Shown here in pieces: positions 42,939 to 52,221 of a stretch of 64,000 nucleotides of DNA (position 1 is its first letter; each line of letters opens with the position of its first letter). The notes beneath the pieces were generated by a model. It ran no database searches and was not told the origin of the DNA. It saw nothing but the letters and a program-made list of their open reading frames with translations. Origin of the DNA: Bacteroidales bacterium (GTDB taxonomy: Bacteria; Bacteroidota; Bacteroidia; Bacteroidales; F082); contig JAFRRE010000188.1 of the NCBI GenBank assembly GCA_017428285.1, positions 1-64,000 of the forward strand, in the 5' to 3' direction. The translations under genes were made by a program, and so were the position numbers.

Positions 42939-44758
42939 AAACGCATACCCCACTCCAACTTTCCCCTCCACATCCTTAAAGCTCGTCGTCACCGCCTCAA
43001 GGCTAAGAACAAAGCCTTTCAGATGCAACTGCGCTCCAAGCGAAACATCCACGCCAGTCCAACTATCATCAGACATCTTCACCAATTGGCCATCCTTTGT
43101 GTACCAACTCTTCACACGCTGCCCATAGCCCACGCCTGCACGGAGATACAAAGGCTCTGCCGCCTTCATCATGGCTCCTCCCATCACGGAAATACGCATA
43201 TTGCATTTTTCACCTGTGTAATAAGGATACTCTCCGTCCACATAACCGTTTGCATCAGCAGTATAGTTGTATTGCATCGCCTTGAAGCCGAAATTGCTCA
43301 TGGCGCTAAAAAACCATCCAAACCGTTTCACCTGTCCCACACTGAATCCGAACGAGGCCTGCGGTGCGAAGGAATAGGCGGCATTTGCCGTGGCGAACCA
43401 CACACTCTTTTCTCCTTGTGTCTTGATGGAATCATTCACAGGAACAGGTTTCGGTTTCTTCGGCTTTTCCTCTTTCTTGGGCTTCGGTTTGGGCAGAGCC
43501 TCAAGTTTGGGCTCCACTTGTGTCCGCTCGTTTTTCTTCACGATAATCGACCCAGTATATTCCTTATAACCCTCTTTGGTCAACCGCAATTCGTGTTGTC
43601 CTACCACAATATCATTAATCAACTTGGGCGTTTGGCCCACATAATCATTATCGATATACAAGTCGGCAATATCAGGCGTACTTTCTACTACCAACGAACC
43701 TTTGAAGGGCAAGGGGGCATCGAGCCTTATCACTTGGCCATTCATTTTTTTGGGTGATTTCCATTTTGGTGCTTGTGGTCTCATGGTTGCTTTGCTTGCA
43801 TTCGATTCGGTAGGTGCCTGAAGGCAGGTCGCCCGACCATGCGCGTACACCTTTCTTCTCGTCATTGACCCAAATCTCGGCATCGGCATCCACTTGCAGG
43901 GTGACATGGGCGAAGTCAGCCGACAGTTCAGGAGCCAGATTTAAGGTCTCATTATCGGTCACTGTCACCGTCTCACTATAGGTAGAATACATCTCCTTCA
44001 CAATTCTGACAACATGTTTTCCACTTTTCACAGCCTCGCTCTTGCAAGGAGCCCTACCAATATAGGCATTGTCGACAAACACACTAGCACCTTTCAAGTT
44101 TCCGTCACCAGCCACTGCAATCCAACCATAATCAGGTTCCAAATTGATTGGGACGATCTGGGTTTCATTAGGATTATTCACCTCAACCACACCTGCATAC
44201 GGATGATAGTTCTGCGCTTGAACGCGACTAGGTATAAGAGCCAAAATCAACCAATTTGCGTGCAATGCCATCATCCGAAACCGGCCACACCTGTTCGTTT
44301 ACCTCCAAAAGAGCATCGTGCGGCGTAATCCTGAACATCAGGAACTGTTCGTTCACCTCATCCACGAATACTGTCTCCATTTTGGCAGTGGTGAGCACCA
44401 TTTCGTATGTGCGTTCCGCTTCAATCTCAATAGGATAGACATAACTCCTCAAAACGCCAAGTTTCGGATGCTTGATGGTGATTTTCCGCGAAGCACGAGG
44501 TACCCATACCCACACCTCACCAGTTTCCTGCTTGGTGTCGACGATGCCAAGGGTTCCACCTTCGAAAACAAAACCCGTTGCATTGGTAACCACCTTAATC
44601 AACGCAGCCACATCTCCATTCTGGTCGATGCGTTTGCCTTCCAAACTCGATGCCGTCAAGTCCATCGGAAGGGCTTTGAACGATTTCACGGAGATGCTTT
44701 GGGCCATTGCGCCGAAAAAGGCGTAAAGCAAAAGAAAAAGGAGACAATACCTTTTCAT
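42936..44758 (-). pseudogene. PEGA-domain membrane-associated protein broken by two frameshifts
   Basis: Three overlapping frames encode one colinear protein of about 606 residues. The first piece has a signal peptide (MKRYCLLFLLLYAFFGAMAQ). The second has PEGA-like repeats (GASVFVDNAYIGRAP, VTLQVDADAEIWVNDEKKG). The third has another PEGA domain (DLYIDNDYVGQTPKL), a Lys/Pro-rich linker and a beta-rich C-terminal domain. Frame is restored by removing one base near 44228-44230 (YTYRVQAQNY) and one A from a seven-A run at 43745-43751 (ITQKMNGQ). The total length then becomes divisible by three. It is either a pseudogene or contains sequencing or assembly errors. Confidence 0.85.
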
Positions 44759-44782
44759 ATATGATAGTGTTTAATGGAATTG

Positions 44783-44790
44783 CAAAAATA
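44783..44790 (-). promoter_or_regulatory. -7 box of the PEGA gene
   Basis: TATTTTTG on the minus strand, 24 bases before the ATG at 44758. The promoter remains intact although the gene is broken. Confidence 0.55.
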
Positions 44791-44884
44791 GTCTAAAAAA
44801 GGACTAGTTTTTCAAATAATGTCAAAAACTTCTAACCACGCGTTCTTTTTGTGTGAAAAAATCCATTGCCACTCAATTTTTCCC

Positions 44885-44892
44885 TATATTTG
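44885..44892 (+). promoter_or_regulatory. -7 box of the phosphate transport operon
   Basis: TATATTTG lies 26 bases before the ATG at 44919 and supports that start over a longer frame that begins upstream of the box. Confidence 0.6.
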
Positions 44893-44918
44893 CCCCAAAA
44901 TTCAAACCCATTTCACCA

Positions 44919-45569
44919 ATGGCACTGAACAACCTTTTCACCCGAGGAAGCAGCCGCGAGAAGCACTTCTTCCCCACCTACGCCAAGCAGGCGGAGACGG
45001 CTCAGATTGCCGCCAAATACCTCAAGGAACTGGTCAAGAGCGACGACCCCGAGGAACGCAAACTGCTCACCCGAATGATCAAGAAACAGGAGACCACCGG
45101 CGACGAGCTGCTGCGTGAGTTCTACATCGAGCTCAACGAGGCTTTCGTAACGCCCTTCGACCGTGAGGACATGAACGCCTTGGCCATGGATCTCGACAAG
45201 TTCCTCGACTTCATCAACCACTCGGCCAAGACCATCCTGATGTACAACCCCAAGAAGATCGACAAGCAGATCAAGGAAATCGTGGACAACATCCATGAAG
45301 ATGCCTCCATCATCGTGGAAGTGTTCGGCCTTTTGGACGACCTTGGGAAGAATCACCAGCAAATCAGCGACTTGTGCCAGAAGGTCACCCTTATCGAGCA
45401 CGCCGTCGATGACATTTATGGCGACTACATCTCTTACCTCTTCGAGAACGAGAAGGATGAGATTGAGTTGCTGAAATACAAGGAAATAGCCCAGGTGGTG
45501 GAAGACACCACCGACCGCGCCAAAGAGGTGACCGGCACCGTTAAAAGTCTTTTAATAAAAGAATCGTGA
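44919..45569 (+). CDS. DUF47 (PhoU-like) protein, first copy
   Basis: 216 residues, all helical. The DUF47 pattern is clear in REKHFFPTYAKQAETAQIAAKYL, the metal-type EExKLLTRMIKKQETTGDELLREFY block, FVTPFDREDMNALAMDLD (about 84-101) and the late LIEHAVDDIYGDYIS. DUF47 proteins are PhoU relatives encoded next to Pit transporters and are thought to control their activity. The stop overlaps the Pit start (TGATG), giving tight coupling. Confidence 0.9.
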   Translation: MALNNLFTRGSSREKHFFPTYAKQAETAQIAAKYLKELVKSDDPEERKLLTRMIKKQETTGDELLREFYIELNEAFVTPFDREDMNALAMDLDKFLDFINHSAKTILMYNPKKIDKQIKEIVDNIHEDASIIVEVFGLLDDLGKNHQQISDLCQKVTLIEHAVDDIYGDYISYLFENEKDEIELLKYKEIAQVVEDTTDRAKEVTGTVKSLLIKES

Positions 45570-46636
45570 TGAACCTCTTAACCATAGCCATTATCCTCTC
45601 CATCATCCTTGCCTTCATCTTCACCTTCCTGAACGGCATGAACGACGCGGCCAACTCCATCTCGACCATCATCGCCACCAAGGTGATGACACCCGTGCAG
45701 GCCATCCTTTGGGCTTCGTTCTGGGAGTTCGCCGCCTTCCTTCTCATCCGGTTGGTACTCAACCAGCAGTTCGCCGTGGGTAACACCATGGCCAACTTCA
45801 CCGACCAATCGGTCATCGACCCATACCTTATCCTATCTGCTTTGATAGGTGCAGCCATCTGGGTAGCTGTATGCACCAAAAGCGGCATGCCCATCTCCAC
45901 CTCGCACGCCCTCATCGGTGGTATCATTGGAGCCTCCTGGTTTGTCAATGGAAGCAGCGTGCTACACATGACACCCATCATCATCACACTGGCATTCATC
46001 GTATTATCCCCATTGATTGGCTTGTTCCTGGGTTTCTTCCTTGAATGCATCTTCCTGAAGATTTTCAAAAACAGCCAGCGCAAACGTGTGGACAAGATTT
46101 TCAAGGTGTTGCAGCATTTCTCGACGGCTGCCTTCTGCATCGGCCACGGTTCCAACGACGCGCCCAAGACTATGGGTATCATCGCTGTGCTGATGGCCAG
46201 TGTGTTCACCACACAAGGTGTCAGCGACGGAATGAAGGAGTTCATCGGCAATTTCTACGACAGCAGCCAAGGCTTCCACATCCCTGACATTCTGGCTGTC
46301 GTGTGCTATATCATCATGTCGCTCGGCATCTTGATCGGCGGCAAAAATGTCATCAAGACCATGGGCGGCGGTTTGGCGAAGATTACGCCCGTTAGAGGGT
46401 TCTCTGCTGAGTTTGCCGGCGCCACCACCTTGATTGCCACTTCATTTATGGGTATCCCTGTCAGTACGACGCACACCATCACGGGCGGCGTCATTGGCGT
46501 GGGTCTCACCGACGGCATGAAGTCAGTGAAATGGGTCACCGCAAAGCGCATCGTCTTGTCGTGGATCCTTACCATCCCTGTGCCGCTGGTCATCGGTGGC
46601 GTCCTGAACCTGTTGTTTCACCTCTTAGTCAATTAA
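45569..46636 (+). CDS. Pit-family inorganic phosphate transporter
   Basis: 355 residues with about ten membrane segments. Both PiT signatures are present: FLNGMNDAANSISTIIATKVM near the N terminus (about 18-38) and FCIGHGSNDAPKTMGII in the middle (about 188). GKNVIKTMGGGLAKITPVRGFSAEF and STTHTITGGVIGVG support the fold. It should take up phosphate (or metal phosphate) with protons or sodium. It sits between two DUF47 genes, overlapping the first by one base and followed by the second after four bases. Confidence 0.93.
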   Translation: MNLLTIAIILSIILAFIFTFLNGMNDAANSISTIIATKVMTPVQAILWASFWEFAAFLLIRLVLNQQFAVGNTMANFTDQSVIDPYLILSALIGAAIWVAVCTKSGMPISTSHALIGGIIGASWFVNGSSVLHMTPIIITLAFIVLSPLIGLFLGFFLECIFLKIFKNSQRKRVDKIFKVLQHFSTAAFCIGHGSNDAPKTMGIIAVLMASVFTTQGVSDGMKEFIGNFYDSSQGFHIPDILAVVCYIIMSLGILIGGKNVIKTMGGGLAKITPVRGFSAEFAGATTLIATSFMGIPVSTTHTITGGVIGVGLTDGMKSVKWVTAKRIVLSWILTIPVPLVIGGVLNLLFHLLVN

Positions 46637-46640
46637 TGCC

Positions 46641-47288
46641 ATGAGTCTCAACAGTTTCTTCCAGTTTTTTGTCCCCAAGGAAACCAAGTTCTACCCACTC
46701 TACCAGCAGCAGGCAGCATACATCGACAAGGCTGCCACACTATTGAGGCAAATGCTTGTGGAGACCGATCTTGACCAACTTGAAGCCTTGAGAAAGCACA
46801 TTAAGAATTGTGAGACCGAAGGCGACCAAGTGCTGCGCGACTTCTACAGCCAGCTCTTTGCTACCGTGCTCACCCCCTTCGACCGCGACGATGTGCACGA
46901 ACTCGCCGAGATGATGGACACCTTCCTTGACCGCATCGACGACTCAGCCAACATCATCCTCACCCGCCGTTTCCTCGCCGTTGATGAAGACCTCACCACC
47001 ATGGCGGACAATATCATGTTCGCCGCCGAAAACCTCAGCACCATCATCGCTGACATGCCCAATATGTTGGATAATCGCAAGGAAATCAACCGCCTCTGTC
47101 AGGAAATCAAGACTTTGGAAAACGAAAGCGATGTGCTATACGGCAGTTATATCAGCAAGCTGTTCAACAATGGCTACACCCTGACGGAAATCATCAAACG
47201 GAAAGACCTTGTGCAAGTCCTTGAAAACACCACTAATTCAGTGAAGTATATATCGGATAAGATTAGGAGTATTATTAGTAAGTTATGA
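46641..47288 (+). CDS. DUF47 (PhoU-like) protein, second copy
   Basis: 215 residues, similar in layout to the first copy but diverged. It shows FVPKETKFYPLYQQQAAYIDKAATLL at the start, KNCETEGDQVLRDFY (about 53), VLTPFDRDDVHELAEMMD (about 75-92) and a late LENESDVLYGSYIS. Possession of two non-identical DUF47 proteins on both sides of one Pit transporter suggests a hetero-oligomeric regulator or separate roles. That is inference. It closes the operon. A direct-repeat hairpin element follows immediately. Confidence 0.9.
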   Translation: MSLNSFFQFFVPKETKFYPLYQQQAAYIDKAATLLRQMLVETDLDQLEALRKHIKNCETEGDQVLRDFYSQLFATVLTPFDRDDVHELAEMMDTFLDRIDDSANIILTRRFLAVDEDLTTMADNIMFAAENLSTIIADMPNMLDNRKEINRLCQEIKTLENESDVLYGSYISKLFNNGYTLTEIIKRKDLVQVLENTTNSVKYISDKIRSIISKL

Positions 47289-47367
47289 ATCAGCTATCAG
47301 CCATCAGCAGTCAGCTATCAGCTACGGTAAAACCAAGCTGAAAGCTGATTGCTAACAGATAACAGCC
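47289..47367. repeat. TCAGCTATCAGC-type repeat, copy 1
   Basis: Interleaved TCAGCTATCAGCCATCAGC units on the left face CAAGCTGAAAGCTGATTGCTAACAG on the right as an imperfect dyad. A related copy lies at 51081-51158. No gene was seen in this spacer. Confidence 0.6.
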
Positions 47368-47383
47368 AAAAAAAGAATACACC

Positions 47384-48577
47384 ATGCGACAAATCATCAC
47401 CAGCCTGTTAGACAACGACCTCTACACCTTCAGCGTATGCTATGCCTACCTGCAAAAGTTCCCCCGCGCAATGGGACAATACACCTTCGTCGACCGCAAC
47501 AACACGGTTTATCCCAAGGGATTCGCCGAAAAACTGAGGGAACAATTCGACCTTTACGGCAACATCAAAATCACCGATGAAGAGGTGCGTTTCATGAAAA
47601 AGAAATGCTACTACTTCCCGCTGTGGTTCTTCACCTTCCTGAAAGGCTTCCACATGCGCCCGTCGGAAGTCGAAGTGAGCCAAGATGAGGTAGGGCACCT
47701 GCACATCACCGTTACGGGACTGCTGTGGCGCACCGTGTTTTGGGAGATGCCCATCTTGGCCACGGTCTCCGAAATGATGCACGAGCTGAAAGGCGAATTT
47801 GAGCACTACGATGCCGAGAAGGAATACCAGAAGTCCTACGCCAAAGGCATCCGCCTCATCGGTAATGGCGTAAAATTCAGTGATTTTGGCACACGGCGTC
47901 GTTTCTCGTTCGAGCATCAAGACTTGGTCATCCGCAGCTTCATCGAGGCACAAAAGCAGTTCACCAAGACTTGTTTCGTTGGTACCTCTAATGTGCTGCT
48001 GGCCATGAAATACGACCTCACCCCTATCGGAACCATGAGCCACCAGTTCATCGAGACTTGTTCGCTCTATGGTTACAACGAGGCCAACTACCTCGCCATG
48101 GACTATTGGCAAGAGGTGTATGCTGGCAGCTTGGGTGTGTTCCTCTACGACACCTACACCCGCAAGGCCTTCTTCCAAAACTTCACCACCCTGCACGCCA
48201 AGTTGTTTGACGGTCTGCGCGTCGACAGCGGCGACAACTACGAGGCTTTGGAGGAAATCATTAACAAATACAAGGAACTGGGCATCGACCCAGCGCAAAA
48301 GTCCATCATTTTCAGCAATGGCCTTAATGTGGATGAAGCCATTGCCATCCATGAGGCCGTGGCAGGTCGCATGCAAGACTCGTTCGGCATCGGCACCCAC
48401 CTTACCTGCGATGTCGACAATGTGAAGGCCATGAACATCGTGGTGAAGCTCACAGCTGCCAAGATTACGGAGAAACGTACTTGGAAGAAGGTGGTCAAAC
48501 TCAGCGACGACCTCGGCAAGTACACCGGCGACCCAGGCGAGATTGAGATTTGCAAGAAAACGCTGGAAATAGAATAG
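47384..48577 (+). CDS. pncB: Nicotinate phosphoribosyltransferase
   Basis: 397 residues, the standard length of bacterial PncB. Family marks are the N-terminal SLLDNDLYTFSVCYAYL (about 6-22), FGTRRRFSFEHQ (about 168), GTSNVLLAMKYDLTPIGTMSHQ (about 201-222, with the phosphorylatable-type His) and RVDSGDNYEALEEI (about 281-294) in the PRPP-binding face. The enzyme converts nicotinate and PRPP, with ATP, to nicotinate mononucleotide in the NAD salvage (Preiss-Handler) pathway. It is transcribed alone after the Pit operon, from an unclear promoter. A large inverted repeat follows the stop. Confidence 0.95.
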   Translation: MRQIITSLLDNDLYTFSVCYAYLQKFPRAMGQYTFVDRNNTVYPKGFAEKLREQFDLYGNIKITDEEVRFMKKKCYYFPLWFFTFLKGFHMRPSEVEVSQDEVGHLHITVTGLLWRTVFWEMPILATVSEMMHELKGEFEHYDAEKEYQKSYAKGIRLIGNGVKFSDFGTRRRFSFEHQDLVIRSFIEAQKQFTKTCFVGTSNVLLAMKYDLTPIGTMSHQFIETCSLYGYNEANYLAMDYWQEVYAGSLGVFLYDTYTRKAFFQNFTTLHAKLFDGLRVDSGDNYEALEEIINKYKELGIDPAQKSIIFSNGLNVDEAIAIHEAVAGRMQDSFGIGTHLTCDVDNVKAMNIVVKLTAAKITEKRTWKKVVKLSDDLGKYTGDPGEIEICKKTLEIE

Positions 48578-48607
48578 CAAATCTGCTGTTTTTTCCAACT
48601 ATGACCT

Positions 48608-48700
48608 GTGACAATGACTATGACAGCTTTTATCTAAGGAATGGCTTTACCTCTTTTATCTAAGCAGTCATAGTCATTGTCACTAGTCATTGTCACAAGG
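48608..48700. repeat. 17-bp inverted repeat with extra half copy
   Basis: The left arm (48608-48624, GTGACAATGACTATGAC) is perfectly complementary to 48667-48683 across a 42-base loop. A third partial copy (AGTCATTGTCACAAGG) follows to 48700. The loop holds TTTTATCTAAG twice. It lies between the convergent pncB and exported-protein genes and may act as a bidirectional transcript end. Confidence 0.75.
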
Positions 48701-48721
48701 TCTCGTTTCTATTATCTTTTT

Positions 48722-51022
48722 TTATCTAGCATAAGTAGTGTAATAAGCCCTGTAATACAAGCAATTGGAAAGCACCGTCTTGAAGTAAGCCGTCTGCTCA
48801 TACTTTTCAAACTCACGATAATGAGGGTCTGAAACAGATTGGATTTCACTAAATCCTTGTTTTTCCAAATCCTGTTGGGCATTCTTCGCTTGTGCGAATG
48901 CGATGTGCGCCTTCAATTCGGGATCTGAGGCCTCTTTCATGGCTTTATCCAAATAAGTGTTCGACAACTGCACCGTGTTCTGATAAGATTCAGCATCAAG
49001 ACCAAACTTCTCATAGTTGAAGCCATTGTTCTTGTCGAAGCGGAGATAATGGCGGTAATATCCCGTCAGGCTGACATTATAGAAGAAATTACCAATCAAA
49101 TAGTATGCTTTTGCCGATTCGTCACCATTATGCTTATCGCCGATTTTCTGCAACTGCATCAAAGCATCGGTTACTTCGGCCTCATTCATCTTGTCGTGAA
49201 TGCATGGGAACTCATAGAGATAGTCATCGCGCATGATGACATTCTCCTCGCCACTGTACCACACCCTGATGTTGTGGCCAAAGATGCGCTTGGATTCCGT
49301 AAGGCGGGTCTGTTTGTCGAACAGCGGTTTGGCCGCCTTGAAATCGCCTTCGGTCAGGCATAACACACCTTTTACATAAGCAATGTAATTGTTGTAATTG
49401 TCCAAACCGACAGTCCTGAGTTCAGCAAGATTTTCCTCCAAGGGAGTCTTCTTTTTCTTGTTCAAGAAGGCTTGGATCTCATCAAGCAATTTGTCATTAG
49501 GCGCGCCTTCGATAGCAGTCAGATGATGCATCACCAAAAACGACTTGGCCTTTTCACCCTGCAAGGCATAACGGTTGGTCAGCACCTCATCGACAAAGGT
49601 CTTGCCTCCAAGAAAATAGTCGTTAAAAACATACTGATTATCATACAACACGCTATTCGTTGCAGTAAACAAATCGCGGTATTCGGCAAAAAGTCGGCGT
49701 TCCTCATCGGAAGTGATCTTAGGCTGACGGCAGATGTCGATATAAGCAGTCAGGTTGCGAACCATAGTCTTATAAAGCGAATCGTTCGACTTCACATTGC
49801 CCAACTGGCTGCTAGCGATGTCGAAATCCTTGTTCAGGAAATGCAGATACGAGGAAGCCAAGTTCCAGAAGTTATGGTCGTTGGCCTGCTCACACTGCCT
49901 GTCGCACACCCTCATGGCCTGATTGAAGAACGGACGGAGGTTCTCTTCCTTGTCCTCATCCCAATAAGGGTAACGCGATTGGGAGACCATATCATAATCG
50001 TAATACTCACCCAACAGTTCGCGTTCAATCTTATTGATGGCGCGCACCATCAGCACCATGGCTTGGATGGCATTGGGATCGTTGGCAATGATTTTCTCAA
50101 TCTCGTTGACGGGATTGTTGAAATCGCCATAACCCATCATGAAATAGATGTCGTTGCGCTCATTGTTGTCGGCGGCACCAGCCACGAAATCTTCAAAGTT
50201 GATTTCAGATTCCCAGCCAAAGTTCATAGAGCTGTAGGCCACGGTCTTCAAGTCGAGGGAGTTGGTGAACACATGGATGAACTCACGGTTGGCCTTCTCG
50301 GTCTCGCCCATACCACGCAAAGCTCCCGCTTTCTGACTCAAAGCGTAGTAATACATCTCGGTGCGCATGTTCAACGGCTTCACATACTGGTCAAAAAGTT
50401 GAACAGCCTCTTTAAAGCGCCGTGTGTAATGCGCCAACCTGACCAGCTGATAGCCATAGCGCAATTTAAGTTCGTTGTCGCTTTCGGCATTCCAGCTCTT
50501 GGTAAGCACCGTTTTCACCTTTTCATAGTCCAAGTCACCGGCGTTGTGCTCATATTGCTCATCCCAATACCACATGTAGACCTCACTCTCAGTATCGGGG
50601 ATGATACGCATGTAAGGTTCCAGGTATTTGGTGTAGGCCAGATAGAGCAGCGCCTGTTTGTGTTTCTTCACGAAATCAGGCGTGGCAAAAGCCAGCTTTT
50701 TGTCGGAAGCAGCCTTGCCTTTGGTGAGTTTCTGAAGGTCATCGCGGGTGGATTTGAACACCAGATAATAGGTGTCTTCATAGCTCAGTCCCAAGTACTT
50801 TTGCCACTCCTCGATGTTGCCATTGCGAAGCGTTTCGCCAGGGTAATAGCGGCTGTCATAGGTCAACAGGAATGGATGGTAACGCGGGTCTTTCATGATT
50901 TCCTGTGCGAAGAGGTTGTAATAGGTCTGGTCGAACTCATCCCAACCTCCACATGCAAAGGTCTTGCCCCAAAATGCCATAAGCACAAGGGCAACAAGCA
51001 GAAGTCTTTTACGCATATTCAT
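48722..51022 (-). CDS. Large exported protein of unknown function
   Basis: 766 residues with an N-terminal signal sequence (MNMRKRLLLVALVLMAFWGKTFACGG). The Cys in TFACGG could be a lipidation site. The mature part is mainly helical with repeated Tyr/Leu-rich pairs such as LLYLAYTKYLEPY and ALSQKAGALRGMGETEKANRE, which suggests TPR-like repeats through about 90-640. No catalytic motif was recognised. It is probably a periplasmic or outer-membrane helical-repeat protein. A TAATTTTG box (51043-51050, minus) is a possible promoter. The neighbouring lipoprotein gene upstream in the same direction may be functionally linked. Confidence 0.7.
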   Translation of the reverse strand: MNMRKRLLLVALVLMAFWGKTFACGGWDEFDQTYYNLFAQEIMKDPRYHPFLLTYDSRYYPGETLRNGNIEEWQKYLGLSYEDTYYLVFKSTRDDLQKLTKGKAASDKKLAFATPDFVKKHKQALLYLAYTKYLEPYMRIIPDTESEVYMWYWDEQYEHNAGDLDYEKVKTVLTKSWNAESDNELKLRYGYQLVRLAHYTRRFKEAVQLFDQYVKPLNMRTEMYYYALSQKAGALRGMGETEKANREFIHVFTNSLDLKTVAYSSMNFGWESEINFEDFVAGAADNNERNDIYFMMGYGDFNNPVNEIEKIIANDPNAIQAMVLMVRAINKIERELLGEYYDYDMVSQSRYPYWDEDKEENLRPFFNQAMRVCDRQCEQANDHNFWNLASSYLHFLNKDFDIASSQLGNVKSNDSLYKTMVRNLTAYIDICRQPKITSDEERRLFAEYRDLFTATNSVLYDNQYVFNDYFLGGKTFVDEVLTNRYALQGEKAKSFLVMHHLTAIEGAPNDKLLDEIQAFLNKKKKTPLEENLAELRTVGLDNYNNYIAYVKGVLCLTEGDFKAAKPLFDKQTRLTESKRIFGHNIRVWYSGEENVIMRDDYLYEFPCIHDKMNEAEVTDALMQLQKIGDKHNGDESAKAYYLIGNFFYNVSLTGYYRHYLRFDKNNGFNYEKFGLDAESYQNTVQLSNTYLDKAMKEASDPELKAHIAFAQAKNAQQDLEKQGFSEIQSVSDPHYREFEKYEQTAYFKTVLSNCLYYRAYYTTYAR

Positions 51023-51080
51023 AAGGTTTTAAGTAATTGTTCAAAATTATACTATATTGTTTTTGACTTTGGGACTTGTG

Positions 51081-51158
51081 TAGCTATCAGCCGTCAGCCA
51101 TCAGCTATCAGCTCGGTAGCACCAAGGCTGACTGCTGATGGCTGACTGCTGACGGCCA
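51081..51158. repeat. TCAGCTATCAGC-type repeat, copy 2
   Basis: GCCGTCAGCCATCAGC (51090-51105) pairs with the later GCTGATGGCTGAC...GACGGC. It is the same family as copy 1 at 47289 and sits in the spacer between two exported-protein genes. Confidence 0.6.
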
Positions 51159-51199
51159 AATTCTCGCGTCTATTATGTAAACTATATTTGTTCATCTAC

Positions 51200-52198
51200 T
51201 TATTTTAAATTGTCCATACTATATCGGGTCAGAAAGCCATGACTCAGATGGAAATACACCCATGGGAAGTCTCTATCAATCTGGTGGTCAAGGTATTGTT
51301 TCGCCTCAGCGAGTAGCTCTGGTGTGATGTCTTCAATTTTCACGGTGAAGCCACGGTTGACATACATGCCTTGGAGGAAGCCGTCCTCTTTGATCAAATA
51401 GAGGTGGTCAGCCTTTTTCTCAAACATAGAGGTTGACAAGTCATCCTCAGTCAGTCCGTTGATGAGCTTCACCTCGCCCACATGGTTGGTCACGACACCC
51501 CAGGAGTAGATAGGCAAAGCAACATCAAAGTCAAGCGGGTATTCATTGATATTGGCCGTGTAGGCTTTCAGTAGCTCCATGTCGAGGATGGAGTTGTGGG
51601 TGTCGCCTTCCATCGGGCTTGAAGTGGCATAGCACATCAGGCTGCCTCTACTGACAGGCGGCACACCCGTCTTCTGACGGTCACGAATCTGGTGCAGGCG
51701 CAACGTGCAGCTGATGCTGCAACCCGATTGGTCGGCAAGCTGCTTCAAGAAACGAAAATAAGGTTCTTTGGTGCGTTGCGTCCAATCGCAGTCGATTTGG
51801 ATCTCATTGTAGGCGACACCAGCTGCCTCCATAATATGTTCTATCGTTGAGTTGACATTCGCCGCAAGTCTGTCGACCGCCGAGTCGCCCACATAATCCA
51901 AGAACGTCGGGTTGGTGATGAACACCACAGGTATCACTTTAGTGCTGTCGTTAGGCAGTTGTTTTTTCGAAAAAGCCTGTATCGGTCCCACGACCACCGC
52001 CTTTCCGCTTTCGACATCCACATCGAAGAGGCGGACAAACAAACGCTTGCTTTCTAACTGGCCAAAATACGCGCGCTCCGTCTCCCCTATCTCGCACTTC
52101 GACTTCCAGTAATAGAAGTCCACATTGTGGTGGTGCTTTGGGGAGCATGCGAAGAGCATGACTGCCATAAGGGCGACTATTAGCAATGGGCGTTTCAT
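51200..52198 (-). CDS. Lipoprotein of unknown function, barrel-like
   Basis: 332 residues with lipobox LFAC at Cys18, so lipid-anchored and exported. The mature part alternates strand and helix. VIPVVFITNPTFLDY, NEIQIDCDWT (Asp-rich end of a strand) and PLDFDVALPIYSW resemble a glycoside-hydrolase-like TIM barrel, perhaps DUF3142-type. The acidic pair in IQIDCDWT could be catalytic. The activity is unassigned. It is upstream of the 766-residue exported protein in the same direction, separated from it by a repeat element. Confidence 0.65.
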   Translation of the reverse strand: MKRPLLIVALMAVMLFACSPKHHHNVDFYYWKSKCEIGETERAYFGQLESKRLFVRLFDVDVESGKAVVVGPIQAFSKKQLPNDSTKVIPVVFITNPTFLDYVGDSAVDRLAANVNSTIEHIMEAAGVAYNEIQIDCDWTQRTKEPYFRFLKQLADQSGCSISCTLRLHQIRDRQKTGVPPVSRGSLMCYATSSPMEGDTHNSILDMELLKAYTANINEYPLDFDVALPIYSWGVVTNHVGEVKLINGLTEDDLSTSMFEKKADHLYLIKEDGFLQGMYVNRGFTVKIEDITPELLAEAKQYLDHQIDRDFPWVYFHLSHGFLTRYSMDNLK

Positions 52199-52221
52199 AG
52201 CTGCAATTCATGTGAATTTGA

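Noticed and set aside
47408..48598. 396-codon minus-strand frame
   Set aside because: It is a mirror of pncB, which has all family motifs.
49472..51145. 557-codon plus-strand frame
   Set aside because: It lies opposite the 766-residue exported protein, which has a signal peptide and promoter. The plus frame is a His/Ile/Val-rich shadow.
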